64,000 nucleotides of DNA, taken from positions 65,172 through 129,171 of the forward strand of contig CALWHE010000001.1 in NCBI GenBank assembly GCA_944380295.1. The letters run 5' to 3'. How positions within the stretch are numbered: position 1 is the stretch's first letter; each line of letters starts with the position of its first letter. The notes beneath the pieces are model-generated. The model worked only from the letters and a program-made list of their open reading frames with translations. It ran no database searches and was not told where the DNA came from. This stretch comes from an uncultured Christensenellaceae bacterium (GTDB taxonomy: Bacteria; Bacillota; Clostridia; Christensenellales; UBA3700). Of the stretch, positions 26,665-34,045 are shown piece after piece. A program made the position numbers and the translations under genes.

Positions 26665-27726
26665 ATGACGATGAGCGCATATGCGATAACCATTTTGGTC
26701 CTGGCGGTGGCATACACCTTTTACATGGGTTACTCGGACGGATCCAACGCCGTGGCGACCTGTGTGGCGTCGCATTCGCTCAAACCGTATGCGGCAATAG
26801 TGGTGTCCGCGATATGCAAATTCGTCACGCCGCTGCTGCTGTGTTATCTGATAGACAGTTACGGCGTTGCCGTCACGGTGGCGAGTCTGATAGATCAAAG
26901 CGCGCTGACAAGCGGCATAACTCCGCTTGCGGGCTTCATCTTTCTGCTCTCCACCATGATCTCGGCGCTGCTGTGGTCGGTGGTGTCGGCGGTGTTCAAC
27001 GTGCCCAACTCCACCTCGCACACGCTGCTCGGCGGACTGGTGGGGGCGGGCATGGTCACCTTCGGTTCGGCGGCGATAGACTGGAACGCGGTGGGTATAA
27101 AGGTCATCCTCATGGTCTTTTTGGCTCCCGCCATCTGCTCCACGCTCGGCTTTTTGCTGGAAAAGGCGGTGTATTATCTGTCCGGGCGCTTCACGCGCAA
27201 GGTGGAAAAGGTGCTCAAAGGCGCGCAGGTGTTCAACATGACCGTGCTTTCGGGCGCCATATCCCTGAACAATACGCAAAAGGGATTGGGCGTATACCTG
27301 TTGGCGGCGGTGCTGTGCGGCGGCGGTTTTTCCGACACACAGCAGGCGGCGGACGGCTTGCAGCTTTGGGTGGTGATCCTCTTTTGCTCCGCCATCGCGC
27401 TGGGGTTGCTGCTTGGCGGCTTTCGGCTGATCTATGCGATAGGCAAGAAGCTGTTTGCGCTCAATCTGATGCAGTCTTATGTGGCGCAGACCTCGTCGAT
27501 GGCAGTGAGCGTGATCTCCACCGCGTGCGGCATACCCATTTCCACGGGACAGGTGATGACGTCCAGCATCATCGGCGTGGGCATGGCGCACCGCGTGAGG
27601 GGAGTGCGTTGGCAGCGAGTCTTAAAGATAGCCGCGGGCTGGATAATCACTTTTCCCGTGGCGATGGGCGTGGGCGCCGCCATATGCGCCGCACTGAATG
27701 CGATAATACCCGGAGGGTCACTCTGA
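26665..27726 (+). CDS. PiT-family inorganic phosphate transporter
   Basis: A 353-residue inner-membrane permease, low-affinity proton- or sodium-coupled phosphate (or metal-phosphate) symporter. The duplicated family signature is present: GYSDGSNAVATCVASHSL in the N-terminal half and the related PISTGQVMTSSIIGVGMA in the second half, together with NVPNSTSHTLLGGLVGAG. About ten TM helices are visible. Starts at 26665 or 26671 are both possible; the promoter position favours 26665. Its stop overlaps the start of the DUF47 gene, its usual partner. Confidence 0.9.
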   Translation: MTMSAYAITILVLAVAYTFYMGYSDGSNAVATCVASHSLKPYAAIVVSAICKFVTPLLLCYLIDSYGVAVTVASLIDQSALTSGITPLAGFIFLLSTMISALLWSVVSAVFNVPNSTSHTLLGGLVGAGMVTFGSAAIDWNAVGIKVILMVFLAPAICSTLGFLLEKAVYYLSGRFTRKVEKVLKGAQVFNMTVLSGAISLNNTQKGLGVYLLAAVLCGGGFSDTQQAADGLQLWVVILFCSAIALGLLLGGFRLIYAIGKKLFALNLMQSYVAQTSSMAVSVISTACGIPISTGQVMTSSIIGVGMAHRVRGVRWQRVLKIAAGWIITFPVAMGVGAAICAALNAIIPGGSL

Positions 27727-28322
27727 TGAAACTGTTCAAAAAAAGGATCAATTTTTACCACTTGCTCTCTTCTCAATGTGAAAGCATGAGCGAGGGCTTG
27801 ACCGCGCTTTACAATTATTGCGTGACCAAAGAAGAGCGCTTTGCGGACGAAGTGGTCAAGATAGAAGAAGACGGGGACATGCGCCGCCGCATACTCATCG
27901 ACGAGCTGAACAACACCTTTATCACGCCCATAGAGCGCAAAGACATTTTCAACCTCTCCCGGCAGATAGACGAGATCTTGGACTATGCCAAAGCCACCAT
28001 AGACGAACTGCGCCTCTTCCGCATCCTGCCCGACGAGGCGATGACGGACATCGTGGGCATATTGGTGGACATCTGCAAACATATCACGCGCGCCGTTGCC
28101 AACATGGAGCACCACCCCAACATTGCCAAGGACGAAGCCATCAAAGTCAAAGGCTTGGAAAACAAGGTGGGCAATCATTATTACCGCGCTTTGGGCGCGC
28201 TTTTCGACCAAGACGACATCCATCTGGTATTCAAGTATAGGGAAGTATACCGCCACCTCAACACCACTTCCGACGTGGCGGACGTGGCGATGGATTCGTT
28301 GTTGGATGTCTTAATGCAATAA
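27726..28322 (+). CDS. DUF47 family PhoU-like protein
   Basis: A 198-residue all-helical cytoplasmic protein of the PhoU-like DUF47 family (start MKLFKKRINFYHLLSSQCES), with metal-cluster-type acidic helices (RQIDEILDYAKATIDELRLF and VKGLENKVGNHYYRALGALF). Such proteins are encoded next to PiT transporters and are thought to regulate them. It starts within the transporter stop codon (TGATG), so the pair is co-translated. A large hairpin follows 5 nt after the stop. Confidence 0.9.
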   Translation: MKLFKKRINFYHLLSSQCESMSEGLTALYNYCVTKEERFADEVVKIEEDGDMRRRILIDELNNTFITPIERKDIFNLSRQIDEILDYAKATIDELRLFRILPDEAMTDIVGILVDICKHITRAVANMEHHPNIAKDEAIKVKGLENKVGNHYYRALGALFDQDDIHLVFKYREVYRHLNTTSDVADVAMDSLLDVLMQ

Positions 28323-28326
28323 AAAT

Positions 28327-28393
28327 AAGCGAAAAATAAAAGGGATAGGGCGGATATGGTTTTATGCCATATCTGCCCTTTCATTTTTCGCTT
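28327..28393. terminator. Large hairpin at the end of the phosphate operon
   Basis: Outer stem AAGCGAAAAAT/ATTTTTCGCTT (28327-28337 with 28383-28393) and inner stem GGGCGGATATGG/CCATATCTGCCC (28348-28359 with 28367-28378, one G-T pair). It can act in either direction, but its nested shape and the repeats that follow suggest it may belong to the mobile or structured DNA of this interval. Confidence 0.6.
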
Positions 28394-28403
28394 GTTTGAG
28401 GGG

Positions 28404-28501
28404 ACACCCCGCCATTCAAAAATAAAACGATAAACGGTGATATAAAGCGCAATATATCGCCGTTTTATTTTTTTGAGGCGCGGTTTCCCCTCTTTTTGCG
28501 G
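28404..28501 (+). repeat. 98-bp block of a composite repeat, copy 1
   Basis: From ACACCCCGCC to TTTTTGCGG. Matches copy 2 at 28677-28774 at 96 of 98 positions. Contains the hairpin AACGGTGATAT/ATATCGCCGTT (28433-28443 with 28454-28464) followed by TTATTTTTTT, so it could terminate transcription, and an alternative pairing AAATAAAACG/CGTTTTATTT that excludes it. Confidence 0.9.
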
Positions 28502-28543
28502 GCGGCGTAATCTCGTATCGCGCTTGGTCTTACCGCAAAAATT

Positions 28544-28661
28544 CACTCTTTCCGCCCTCATTCGCTTCGCGCGCTCCGCTCACTCGGAAAATGCGCACGG
28601 CGCATTTTAGAGGTGCGCTCGTCCAAAAGCGCGGTTTTGGACGGCGGGATATTGCAACTTT
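28544..28661 (+). repeat. Second part of the composite repeat, copy 1 (variable hairpins)
   Basis: Begins with the shared 13-mer CACTCTTTCCGCC (28544-28556), then a copy-specific hairpin AAAATGCGC-ACG-GCGCATTTT (28588-28608), the shared AGGTGCGCTC (28611-28620), the stem CGTCCAAAA/TTTTGGACG around GCGCGG (28620-28643), and a shared GCGG-ATATT-CA tail. Confidence 0.8.
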
Positions 28662-28676
28662 CGCTCCGTTGTCACA

Positions 28677-28774
28677 ACACCCCGCCATTCAAAAATAAAA
28701 CGATAAACGGTGATATAAAACGCAACATATCGCCGTTTTATTTTTTTGAGGCGCGGTTTCCCCTCTTTTTGCGG
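28677..28774 (+). repeat. 98-bp block of a composite repeat, copy 2
   Basis: Copy of 28404-28501, 273 bp downstream, with two substitutions, both in or beside the loop of the hairpin. Confidence 0.9.
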
Positions 28775-28858
28775 AACGGCATAACGCTGTTGTGCGGAGA
28801 GATATGTATATTAAAGAATACGCTCTTGCAGGGGAATAAGACAGCGTGGTCACCACGC

Positions 28859-28958
28859 CACTCTTTCCGCCGCCGCGGGAGCGGCGCGCAAGGCAGTCGC
28901 CTTGCCCAAGGTGCGCTCACCGAAAAGCGCGGTTTTCGGTGGCGGAATATTACACTTT
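28859..28958 (+). repeat. Second part of the composite repeat, copy 2 (variable hairpins)
   Basis: The same 13-mer CACTCTTTCCGCC (28859-28871), different hairpins (CGCCGC/GCGGCG and GCAAGGC-AGTC-GCCTTGC, 28888-28905), shared AGGTGCGCTC (28909-28918), then CACCGAAAA/TTTTCGGTG around the same GCGCGG loop (28918-28941). Relative to copy 1 the stem has three changed pairs, all compensated. The stretch 28959-29086 shows no gene or clear structure. Confidence 0.8.
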
Positions 28959-29086
28959 ATTGCGTAAGTATTGCGAAGAGATTAGCCGGAAAAACGAACA
29001 AGTTACTTCAAGGCTTGATCAGGGGTGGAGCGCCCCGCGCTCCGGGTGCAGCATTATACTCTAATAGCGCCGCAGGCAGCCGCCAC

Positions 29087-29315
29087 GTTTGCGACGCGCC
29101 GCTTTGCGGCAGGACGAGCAAACATTTCACGTGCCCTCTCGTCGCTCTGCGGTTTGAGGGCACATTTCACGTTTTTGCTTTATGAAGCAAAAACATTTCA
29201 CTTTTCGGCAGCAAGAGTAGCGGCGCTTGCGCAACTGCTATATCTGCCGAAAAATTTCACGTCCGGAGCGGCACGGCACACTTTCGCTTATCGCCATTGC
29301 CGTGCCGCGCAGGAC
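29087..29315 (+). repeat. Array of five hairpins separated by the heptamer ATTTCAC
   Basis: Hairpins at 29087-29123 (GTTTGC/GCAAAC, with an inner GCCGC/GCGGC), 29131-29163 (GTGCCCTC/GAGGGCAC), 29171-29194 (GTTTTTGCTT/AAGCAAAAAC, TATG loop), 29202-29253 (TTTTCGGCAG/CTGCCGAAAA) and 29261-29315 (an 18-bp stem with two mismatches). Between each pair stands exactly ATTTCAC (29124-29130, 29164-29170, 29195-29201, 29254-29260). Stem sequences are unrelated to one another. Confidence 0.9.
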
Positions 29316-29348
29316 ATAAAACGATACGCTGTTCACAATAACTTTTAA

Positions 29349-29514
29349 TGCCGGGCAGGCGCCGTTAAGGGTGCGCGGGAGAGAGATGGATTTGCGTGTG
29401 ATTTTGGACAAAGGCGCCGCAGGCAATACTCTTGCGGTATTGTCAAGGCGCATTTGTTCAAAAGCGCGCGTAAAGATGCACTCTCATGCGTGTCCGGACG
29501 GCGCCTGCCCGGCA
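29349..29514. repeat. 166-bp near-palindromic element with 17-bp perfect terminal inverted repeats
   Basis: The ends TGCCGGGCAGGCGCCGT (29349-29365) and its exact complement (29498-29514) enclose further nested pairing: TTTTGGACAAAGGCGC with GCGCATTTGTTCAAAA (14 of 16 pairs) and a core CAATAC/GTATTG hairpin. No coding capacity and no obvious target-site duplication. It ends 15 bp before the leuA promoter. Confidence 0.75.
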
Positions 29515-29529
29515 GATAGAAAAAAACGC

Positions 29530-29558
29530 TTGACAGCCGCTTGCGCTTATAATATAAT
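29530..29558 (+). promoter_or_regulatory. Sigma-A promoter of leuA
   Basis: Consensus TTGACA (29530-29535), 17-nt spacer, consensus TATAAT (29553-29558). Transcription would begin near 29565, at the start of the T-box leader. Confidence 0.85.
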
Positions 29559-29566
29559 ATTGACAA

Positions 29567-29808
29567 TATATCAAAAGACCGTGAACGGGAGCAGTATCGC
29601 AAATTCGGGAGCAGAGAGCCGCCGCGTGGTGAAAGGCGGACGAAGATATGCGAGAATCTCGCCCGGGAGTCGTGCAGGCGAAGAGTTTGCAACGGTGGGA
29701 GCGTTATATCCCCGAGAGGCACTTTTCCGGCAAGCCGCCGGGGAGTGTGAATAAGAGTGGGACCACGACAAGTAAAACTTTCGTCTCTTAGGGGGCGGAA
29801 GTTTTTTT
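29567..29808 (+). promoter_or_regulatory. T-box leader (tRNA-Leu sensing) of leuA
   Basis: Stem I has a K-turn-like base (GACCGTGAACGGG), an AGTA motif (CAGTAT) and the distal AGAGAGCCGCC...GGTGAAAGGCGG. The specifier is CTC (Leu, 29658-29660): the flanking GCCCGGGAG aligns exactly with the pheST leader, where the same position is TTC (Phe). The T-box is AGAGTGGGACCACG (TGGN at 29758-29761, N = G). The terminator pairs 29775-29785 with 29794-29804 and ends in seven T. Uncharged tRNA-Leu should favour the antiterminator and leuA expression. Confidence 0.88.
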
Positions 29809-29835
29809 ATATAACAAAAACAGAGGAGGTAGACT

Positions 29836-31500
29836 ATGAAGAACGTAGGCAAATACGCAAAAAGGTATTTCCTGCCGCCGGAGCCGTGCTTTGACTGGGT
29901 GAAGAAAGACTATGTCGATCACGCTCCCGTATGGTGCAGCGTGGATCTGCGCGACGGCAATCAGGCGCTTGTGGTGCCGATGAGCTTGGAACAGAAGTTG
30001 GAGTTCTTCACTCTGCTTTGCAAGATAGGCTTTAAGGAGATAGAGATAGGTTTTCCCGCCGCCAGCGAGACGGAATACGAATTTTGCCGCGCGCTGATAG
30101 AGCGCAAACTGATCCCGGACGACGTGACCATCCAGGTCTTGACGCAATCGCGCGAACATATAATAAAAAAGACGTTCAAAGCGCTCGAAGGCGCCAAGCA
30201 CGCGGTGGTGCACCTCTATAATTCCACGTCCGTGGCGCAGCGCAAGCAGGTTTTCCGCAAGGAAAAGCCTGAGATAATCGACATTGCCGTCAAGGGCGCG
30301 AAACTTCTGCTCAAAGAGGCGGAAGAAACGGAGGGCAATTTCACCTTTGAATATTCTCCGGAAAGCTTCACGGGCACGGAGCCGGAATTTGCTTTGGAGA
30401 TCTGCAACGCCGTGCTTGACGTCTGGCAGCCCACGGCGGAGCGGAAGGCTATCGTCAATCTGCCGGTCACGGTGGAAGAGAGCATGCCGCACGTTTACGC
30501 GCAGCAGATAGAGTATATGTGCAAACATCTCAAATACCGTCAAAACGTGCTCATCTCCACGCACCCGCACAACGACCGCGGCTGCGCGGTGGCTGACGCG
30601 GAATTCGCGCTGCTGGCGGGCGCGGACAGGGTGGAAGGCACCTTGTTCGGCAACGGTGAGCGCACGGGCAACGTGGACATCGTCACGCTGGCGCTCAACA
30701 TGTTCTCCCAGGGCGTGGATCCCGGTCTGGACTTCACAAACATGCCCGCGCTGGTGGAAGAGTATGAGCGCTTCACGGATATGAAGGTCAACCCCCGCCA
30801 GCCTTACGGCGGCGCGCTGGTGTTCGCGGCGTTCTCCGGCTCGCACCAAGACGCCATCGCCAAGGGCATGAAATATCACGAAGAAAAGGAAAAAGACCGC
30901 TGGACGGTGCCTTATCTGCCCATCGACCCCAAAGACGTGGGCAGACAATACGACGGCGACGTCATCCGCATCAACAGTCAGTCGGGCAAGGGCGGCATAG
31001 GTTATCTGCTGGAAACGCGTTACGGCATAAATCTGCCCGCCAAGATGCGCGAGGATTTGGGATACAAGGTCAAATCCGTGTCCGACCATCGCCACAAGGA
31101 GCTTTTGCCGGACGAGGTCAAGGAGATATTCGAAAAGGAATACGTCAACCTCGCCGCGCCGCTCCAAGTGCTGGAACATCATTACAAACAGGTGGACGGC
31201 AACATACACGCCACGGTCACGGTGGAATACAAGGGAGAGAAAAAGGTGCTGGAAGGCTTTGGCAACGGACGTCTTAACGCCGTGAACGAAGCCATCAAGG
31301 GCATGATACCCTTTGAATACCACATAGAAACTTATCAGGAGCACGCGCTGACGCGCACTTCCAAATCGCTTGCCGTGTCTTATGTGGCGCTGCAAAAGGA
31401 AGGGGAAGAAAAGCTCATCTGGGGCGCGGGCGTGCACAGCGACATCATCGTGGCATCCGTGAACGCGCTGGTAAGCGCGCTGGACAATATGCTCAAATAA
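29836..31500 (+). CDS. leuA: 2-isopropylmalate synthase (long, type 2 LeuA)
   Basis: The enzyme condenses acetyl-CoA with 2-oxoisovalerate, the committed step of leucine synthesis. The 554-residue protein is the long form (MKNVGKYAKRYFLPPEPCF...). Catalytic DLRDGNQA (R39, D40), metal ligands in STHPHNDRG (~241-249), and NGERTGN are present. The C-terminal leucine-binding regulatory domain (~430-554) is complete, so feedback inhibition by leucine is expected. ATG 29836 follows AGAGGAGGT. Transcription is controlled by the T-box; a MATE exporter gene follows in the same unit. The other leucine genes (leuCDB) are not in the window. Confidence 0.95.
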   Translation: MKNVGKYAKRYFLPPEPCFDWVKKDYVDHAPVWCSVDLRDGNQALVVPMSLEQKLEFFTLLCKIGFKEIEIGFPAASETEYEFCRALIERKLIPDDVTIQVLTQSREHIIKKTFKALEGAKHAVVHLYNSTSVAQRKQVFRKEKPEIIDIAVKGAKLLLKEAEETEGNFTFEYSPESFTGTEPEFALEICNAVLDVWQPTAERKAIVNLPVTVEESMPHVYAQQIEYMCKHLKYRQNVLISTHPHNDRGCAVADAEFALLAGADRVEGTLFGNGERTGNVDIVTLALNMFSQGVDPGLDFTNMPALVEEYERFTDMKVNPRQPYGGALVFAAFSGSHQDAIAKGMKYHEEKEKDRWTVPYLPIDPKDVGRQYDGDVIRINSQSGKGGIGYLLETRYGINLPAKMREDLGYKVKSVSDHRHKELLPDEVKEIFEKEYVNLAAPLQVLEHHYKQVDGNIHATVTVEYKGEKKVLEGFGNGRLNAVNEAIKGMIPFEYHIETYQEHALTRTSKSLAVSYVALQKEGEEKLIWGAGVHSDIIVASVNALVSALDNMLK

Positions 31501-31513
31501 AAGGAGGCGCCTT

Positions 31514-32917
31514 ACGGGCAGCAGACACGCGACCACCGATCTCACGCAGGGCAGACATTTTGCAACGATAGCAAAGTTTGCCCTGCCTTTTATGCTCTCG
31601 GACTTTCTCCAACAGCTCTATAACGCCGTTGACAGCGTCATCATCGGGCAGAACTTAGGCAGCGTGGCTTTGGCGGGCGTGGGCGTTGCCACTCCCATAA
31701 TGTCCACAGTGATGAACTTCTTGATGGGGCTTGCCATGGGCACGGGCGTCATCTTGTCGCAATACTTCGGCAAGGGCGATATGCAAACGCTCAAGCGCGT
31801 GCTCTCCACGGGCATGATCGCCGGCGGCGCGTTCACCGTGCTGCTCAGCGGGATCTGCGTGGCGCTGAGTGAAAACTTCCTTGTCTGGCTGGGCACTCCC
31901 CAGGCTGCCGTTGCGCCGGCAAACTCTTACTTGAAGATAATTTTCGCCGGCGGCGTGTTCACTTTTTTGTATAATTACTATATGTTTTCCATGCGCGCGG
32001 TGGGCAATTCCGTGGCGCCGCTCATGTTTTTGGCGGCGGGCGTCATCCTCAACGCCGTGCTGGACGTGGTGCTGGTTGTGCACACTCCTTTGGGCATGGA
32101 AGGGGCTGCCATCGCCACCGTGGCGGCGCAGGCGCTCTCCGTGGCAATGTGCGTCATATATGTGAAATTGCGGGTGGAAGTGCTGCATTTGCACAGAAAA
32201 GAGTGGGTTTTCGACAAAAAACTCTTCTCCACCTGCATGGGTTACGGGCTGACCGTGGGGCTGCAACAGGTGGTGGTCTATGCGGGCAGGATAGCCGTGC
32301 AGGGGCTGGTGAACACATACGATACCGATGTGATGGCGGGCGTGAACAACGCCACGCGCCTGGACGCGCTCATGCAAACGCCCTTCCGCGGATACACAAA
32401 CGCGCTGACCAATTATTACGCGCAGAACTGGGGCGCGAAAAAGCGCATGCGCATCATCTCCGCATTCAAAGACAGCCTTTGGCTGTGCCTTGCAAACGCC
32501 GCGCTCTTTTTGCTGCTCGGCACGCTGCTCGCCACGCCGCTCTCCGCCGCTTTTGTGGGACAGGACTCTGCCGAGGCGGTGGTGGAAGTGGGCGCGCGCT
32601 TTACTTTCGTGATGGTCTGCGGCTATACCTTCATGGGCGTCATCCTGCTTTTCCAGGCGCTTTTCAAGGGTGTTGCCAAGATGAAGTTTTTCTTTATGAC
32701 AACGGTTTCGTCCATATTGGGCAGGGTGGCTTTCTCCTATATTTTTGAACACTTTTTCGGGCTGGAAGGTCTTTATTGGGCGGTGCCCGCGTCCTGGCTG
32801 CTGGCGGGCGGCGCGGCGTGCGTTTTTGCCGTTTTCACCTTTGCCTTCCGCATCAACAAGATGCCCGCAAACCCCTTTACGCCGCAGAGCGAATACAACG
32901 CGCACGTGATAAGGTGA
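31514..32917 (+). CDS. MATE-family efflux transporter, apparently starting at ACG
   Basis: A cation-coupled multidrug/metabolite exporter with twelve TM helices; FMLSDFLQQLYNAVDSVIIG, the first-helix signature, and the repeat-half motif GLTVGLQQ are clear. The first ATG (31592) lies inside TM1 and would delete the conserved N-terminus TTDLTQGRHFATIAKFALPF. In-frame, the only codon correctly spaced after the strong AAGGAGG (31501-31507) is ACG at 31514, giving 467 residues, the usual length. Either ACG is a rare start or an ATG has changed to ACG. The gene is 13 nt after leuA and shares its transcript. Substrate unknown. Confidence 0.85.
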   Translation, partial: TGSRHATTDLTQGRHFATIAKFALPFMLSDFLQQLYNAVDSVIIGQNLGSVALAGVGVATPIMSTVMNFLMGLAMGTGVILSQYFGKGDMQTLKRVLSTGMIAGGAFTVLLSGICVALSENFLVWLGTPQAAVAPANSYLKIIFAGGVFTFLYNYYMFSMRAVGNSVAPLMFLAAGVILNAVLDVVLVVHTPLGMEGAAIATVAAQALSVAMCVIYVKLRVEVLHLHRKEWVFDKKLFSTCMGYGLTVGLQQVVVYAGRIAVQGLVNTYDTDVMAGVNNATRLDALMQTPFRGYTNALTNYYAQNWGAKKRMRIISAFKDSLWLCLANAALFLLLGTLLATPLSAAFVGQDSAEAVVEVGARFTFVMVCGYTFMGVILLFQALFKGVAKMKFFFMTTVSSILGRVAFSYIFEHFFGLEGLYWAVPASWLLAGGAACVFAVFTFAFRINKMPANPFTPQSEYNAHVIR

Positions 32918-32967
32918 GCGCGCGGGGGCGTTTTTTTATTTTTTTGCGCGCAAATATACACAAGCGC

Positions 32968-32996
32968 TTGAAAATGTCGCGCAATTGTTGTATCCT
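32968..32996 (+). promoter_or_regulatory. Sigma-A promoter of the shikimate operon
   Basis: TTGAAA (32968-32973), 17-nt spacer, TATCCT (32991-32996), 32 nt before aroF. The preceding GCGCGC...T-run...GCGCGC (32921-32950) probably terminates the leuA transcript. Confidence 0.6.
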
Positions 32997-33028
32997 ATTA
33001 TCACTATATCTTTTTACGAGGTAGACAA

Positions 33029-34045
33029 ATGATAGTAGTATTCAAGCAAAACACGCCCGCCAAAGCCATAGAGGACCTCTCCAAGTCCATCTCCGCCATG
33101 GGCGTGCAGGTCAACAAGGTGGTGGGCAGTGAAGCCACCATTCTGGGCATTGTCGGCGATACTTCCAACGTCGATATGAAAATTTTGGAAGCCAACGAAA
33201 ACGTGGAGCGCGTGATGCGCGTTTCCGAACCTTATAAAAAAGCCAACCGCAAATTCCATCCCGATCCCACCGTTGTGACGGTGGGGGATACGCAGGTGGG
33301 GGCAAAGCAGCTCACGCTCATTGCCGGACCCTGTTCGGTGGAAAGCGAAAAGCAGATAGTGGGCATCGCCAAAGCAGTCAAGGAGAGCGGCGCCACCATG
33401 CTGCGCGGCGGCGCATTCAAGCCGCGCACCTCGCCTTACGCCTTCCAAGGGCTGAAATACGAGGGGCTGGAACTGCTCAAAGAGGCAAAGGCGGCAACCG
33501 GACTGCCCATCGTCACGGAACTGATGTCGCCTTACGACATAGAGCGTTTCGTGCGCGACGTGGACGTGATACAGATAGGCGCGCGCAACATGCAGAACTT
33601 CGAACTGCTCAAAGAGCTGGGCAAGCTGGACAAACCCATCCTGCTCAAACGCGGTCTTTCCGCCACCATAGAAGAGTGGCTCATGTCCGCGGAATACATT
33701 CTCTCCGGCGGCAACCCCAACGTCATCCTGTGCGAGCGCGGCATCCGCACCTTTGAAACGTATACGCGCAACACGCTCGACCTGAGCGCGGTGGTGGCGG
33801 TCAAGCAGGTGTCGCACCTGCCCATCATCGTCGATCCTTCCCACGCCACGGGCAAGGCGTGGATGGTGCCCGCCCTGGCGCGCGCGGCTGTGGCGGCGGG
33901 CGCGGACGGACTTATCATCGAAGTGCACAACGATCCGGAACACGCCCTCTGCGACGGCAGTCAATCCATTCGCCCCGAACAATTCGACGAAGTGGTCAAA
34001 GATCTGCGCACCATCGCGCCCGTCGTGGGCAGACAGGTCAAATGA
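33029..34045 (+). CDS. aroF: 3-deoxy-7-phosphoheptulonate (DAHP) synthase, AroA-I beta with N-terminal regulatory domain
   Basis: Condenses PEP and erythrose 4-phosphate, the entry to the shikimate pathway. The 338-residue protein has an N-terminal ferredoxin-like domain (~1-70, feedback control in Thermotoga-type enzymes) and a TIM barrel with AGPCSVES, RGGAFKPRTSPY, IGARNMQNF, LLKRG and DPSHATG, which supply PEP, phosphate and metal ligands. ATG 33029 follows GAGGT. It heads an eight-gene operon; aroB starts within its stop (ATGA). Confidence 0.95.
   Translation: MIVVFKQNTPAKAIEDLSKSISAMGVQVNKVVGSEATILGIVGDTSNVDMKILEANENVERVMRVSEPYKKANRKFHPDPTVVTVGDTQVGAKQLTLIAGPCSVESEKQIVGIAKAVKESGATMLRGGAFKPRTSPYAFQGLKYEGLELLKEAKAATGLPIVTELMSPYDIERFVRDVDVIQIGARNMQNFELLKELGKLDKPILLKRGLSATIEEWLMSAEYILSGGNPNVILCERGIRTFETYTRNTLDLSAVVAVKQVSHLPIIVDPSHATGKAWMVPALARAAVAAGADGLIIEVHNDPEHALCDGSQSIRPEQFDEVVKDLRTIAPVVGRQVK

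Noticed and set aside
28613..29185. 190-codon open frame across the composite repeat and hairpin array
   Set aside because: The frame spans hairpins and repeat blocks and has no ribosome site; the repeated parts evolve as structure, not as codons.
29087..29315. CRISPR array interpretation of the hairpin region
   Set aside because: The constant part is only 7 bp, the variable parts are palindromes of unequal length, and no cas gene is present. The 43.5-kb array likewise has no spacers.
29788..31545. 585-codon open frame on the minus strand opposite leuA
   Set aside because: It runs through the T-box terminator and leuA, and has no family-like content.
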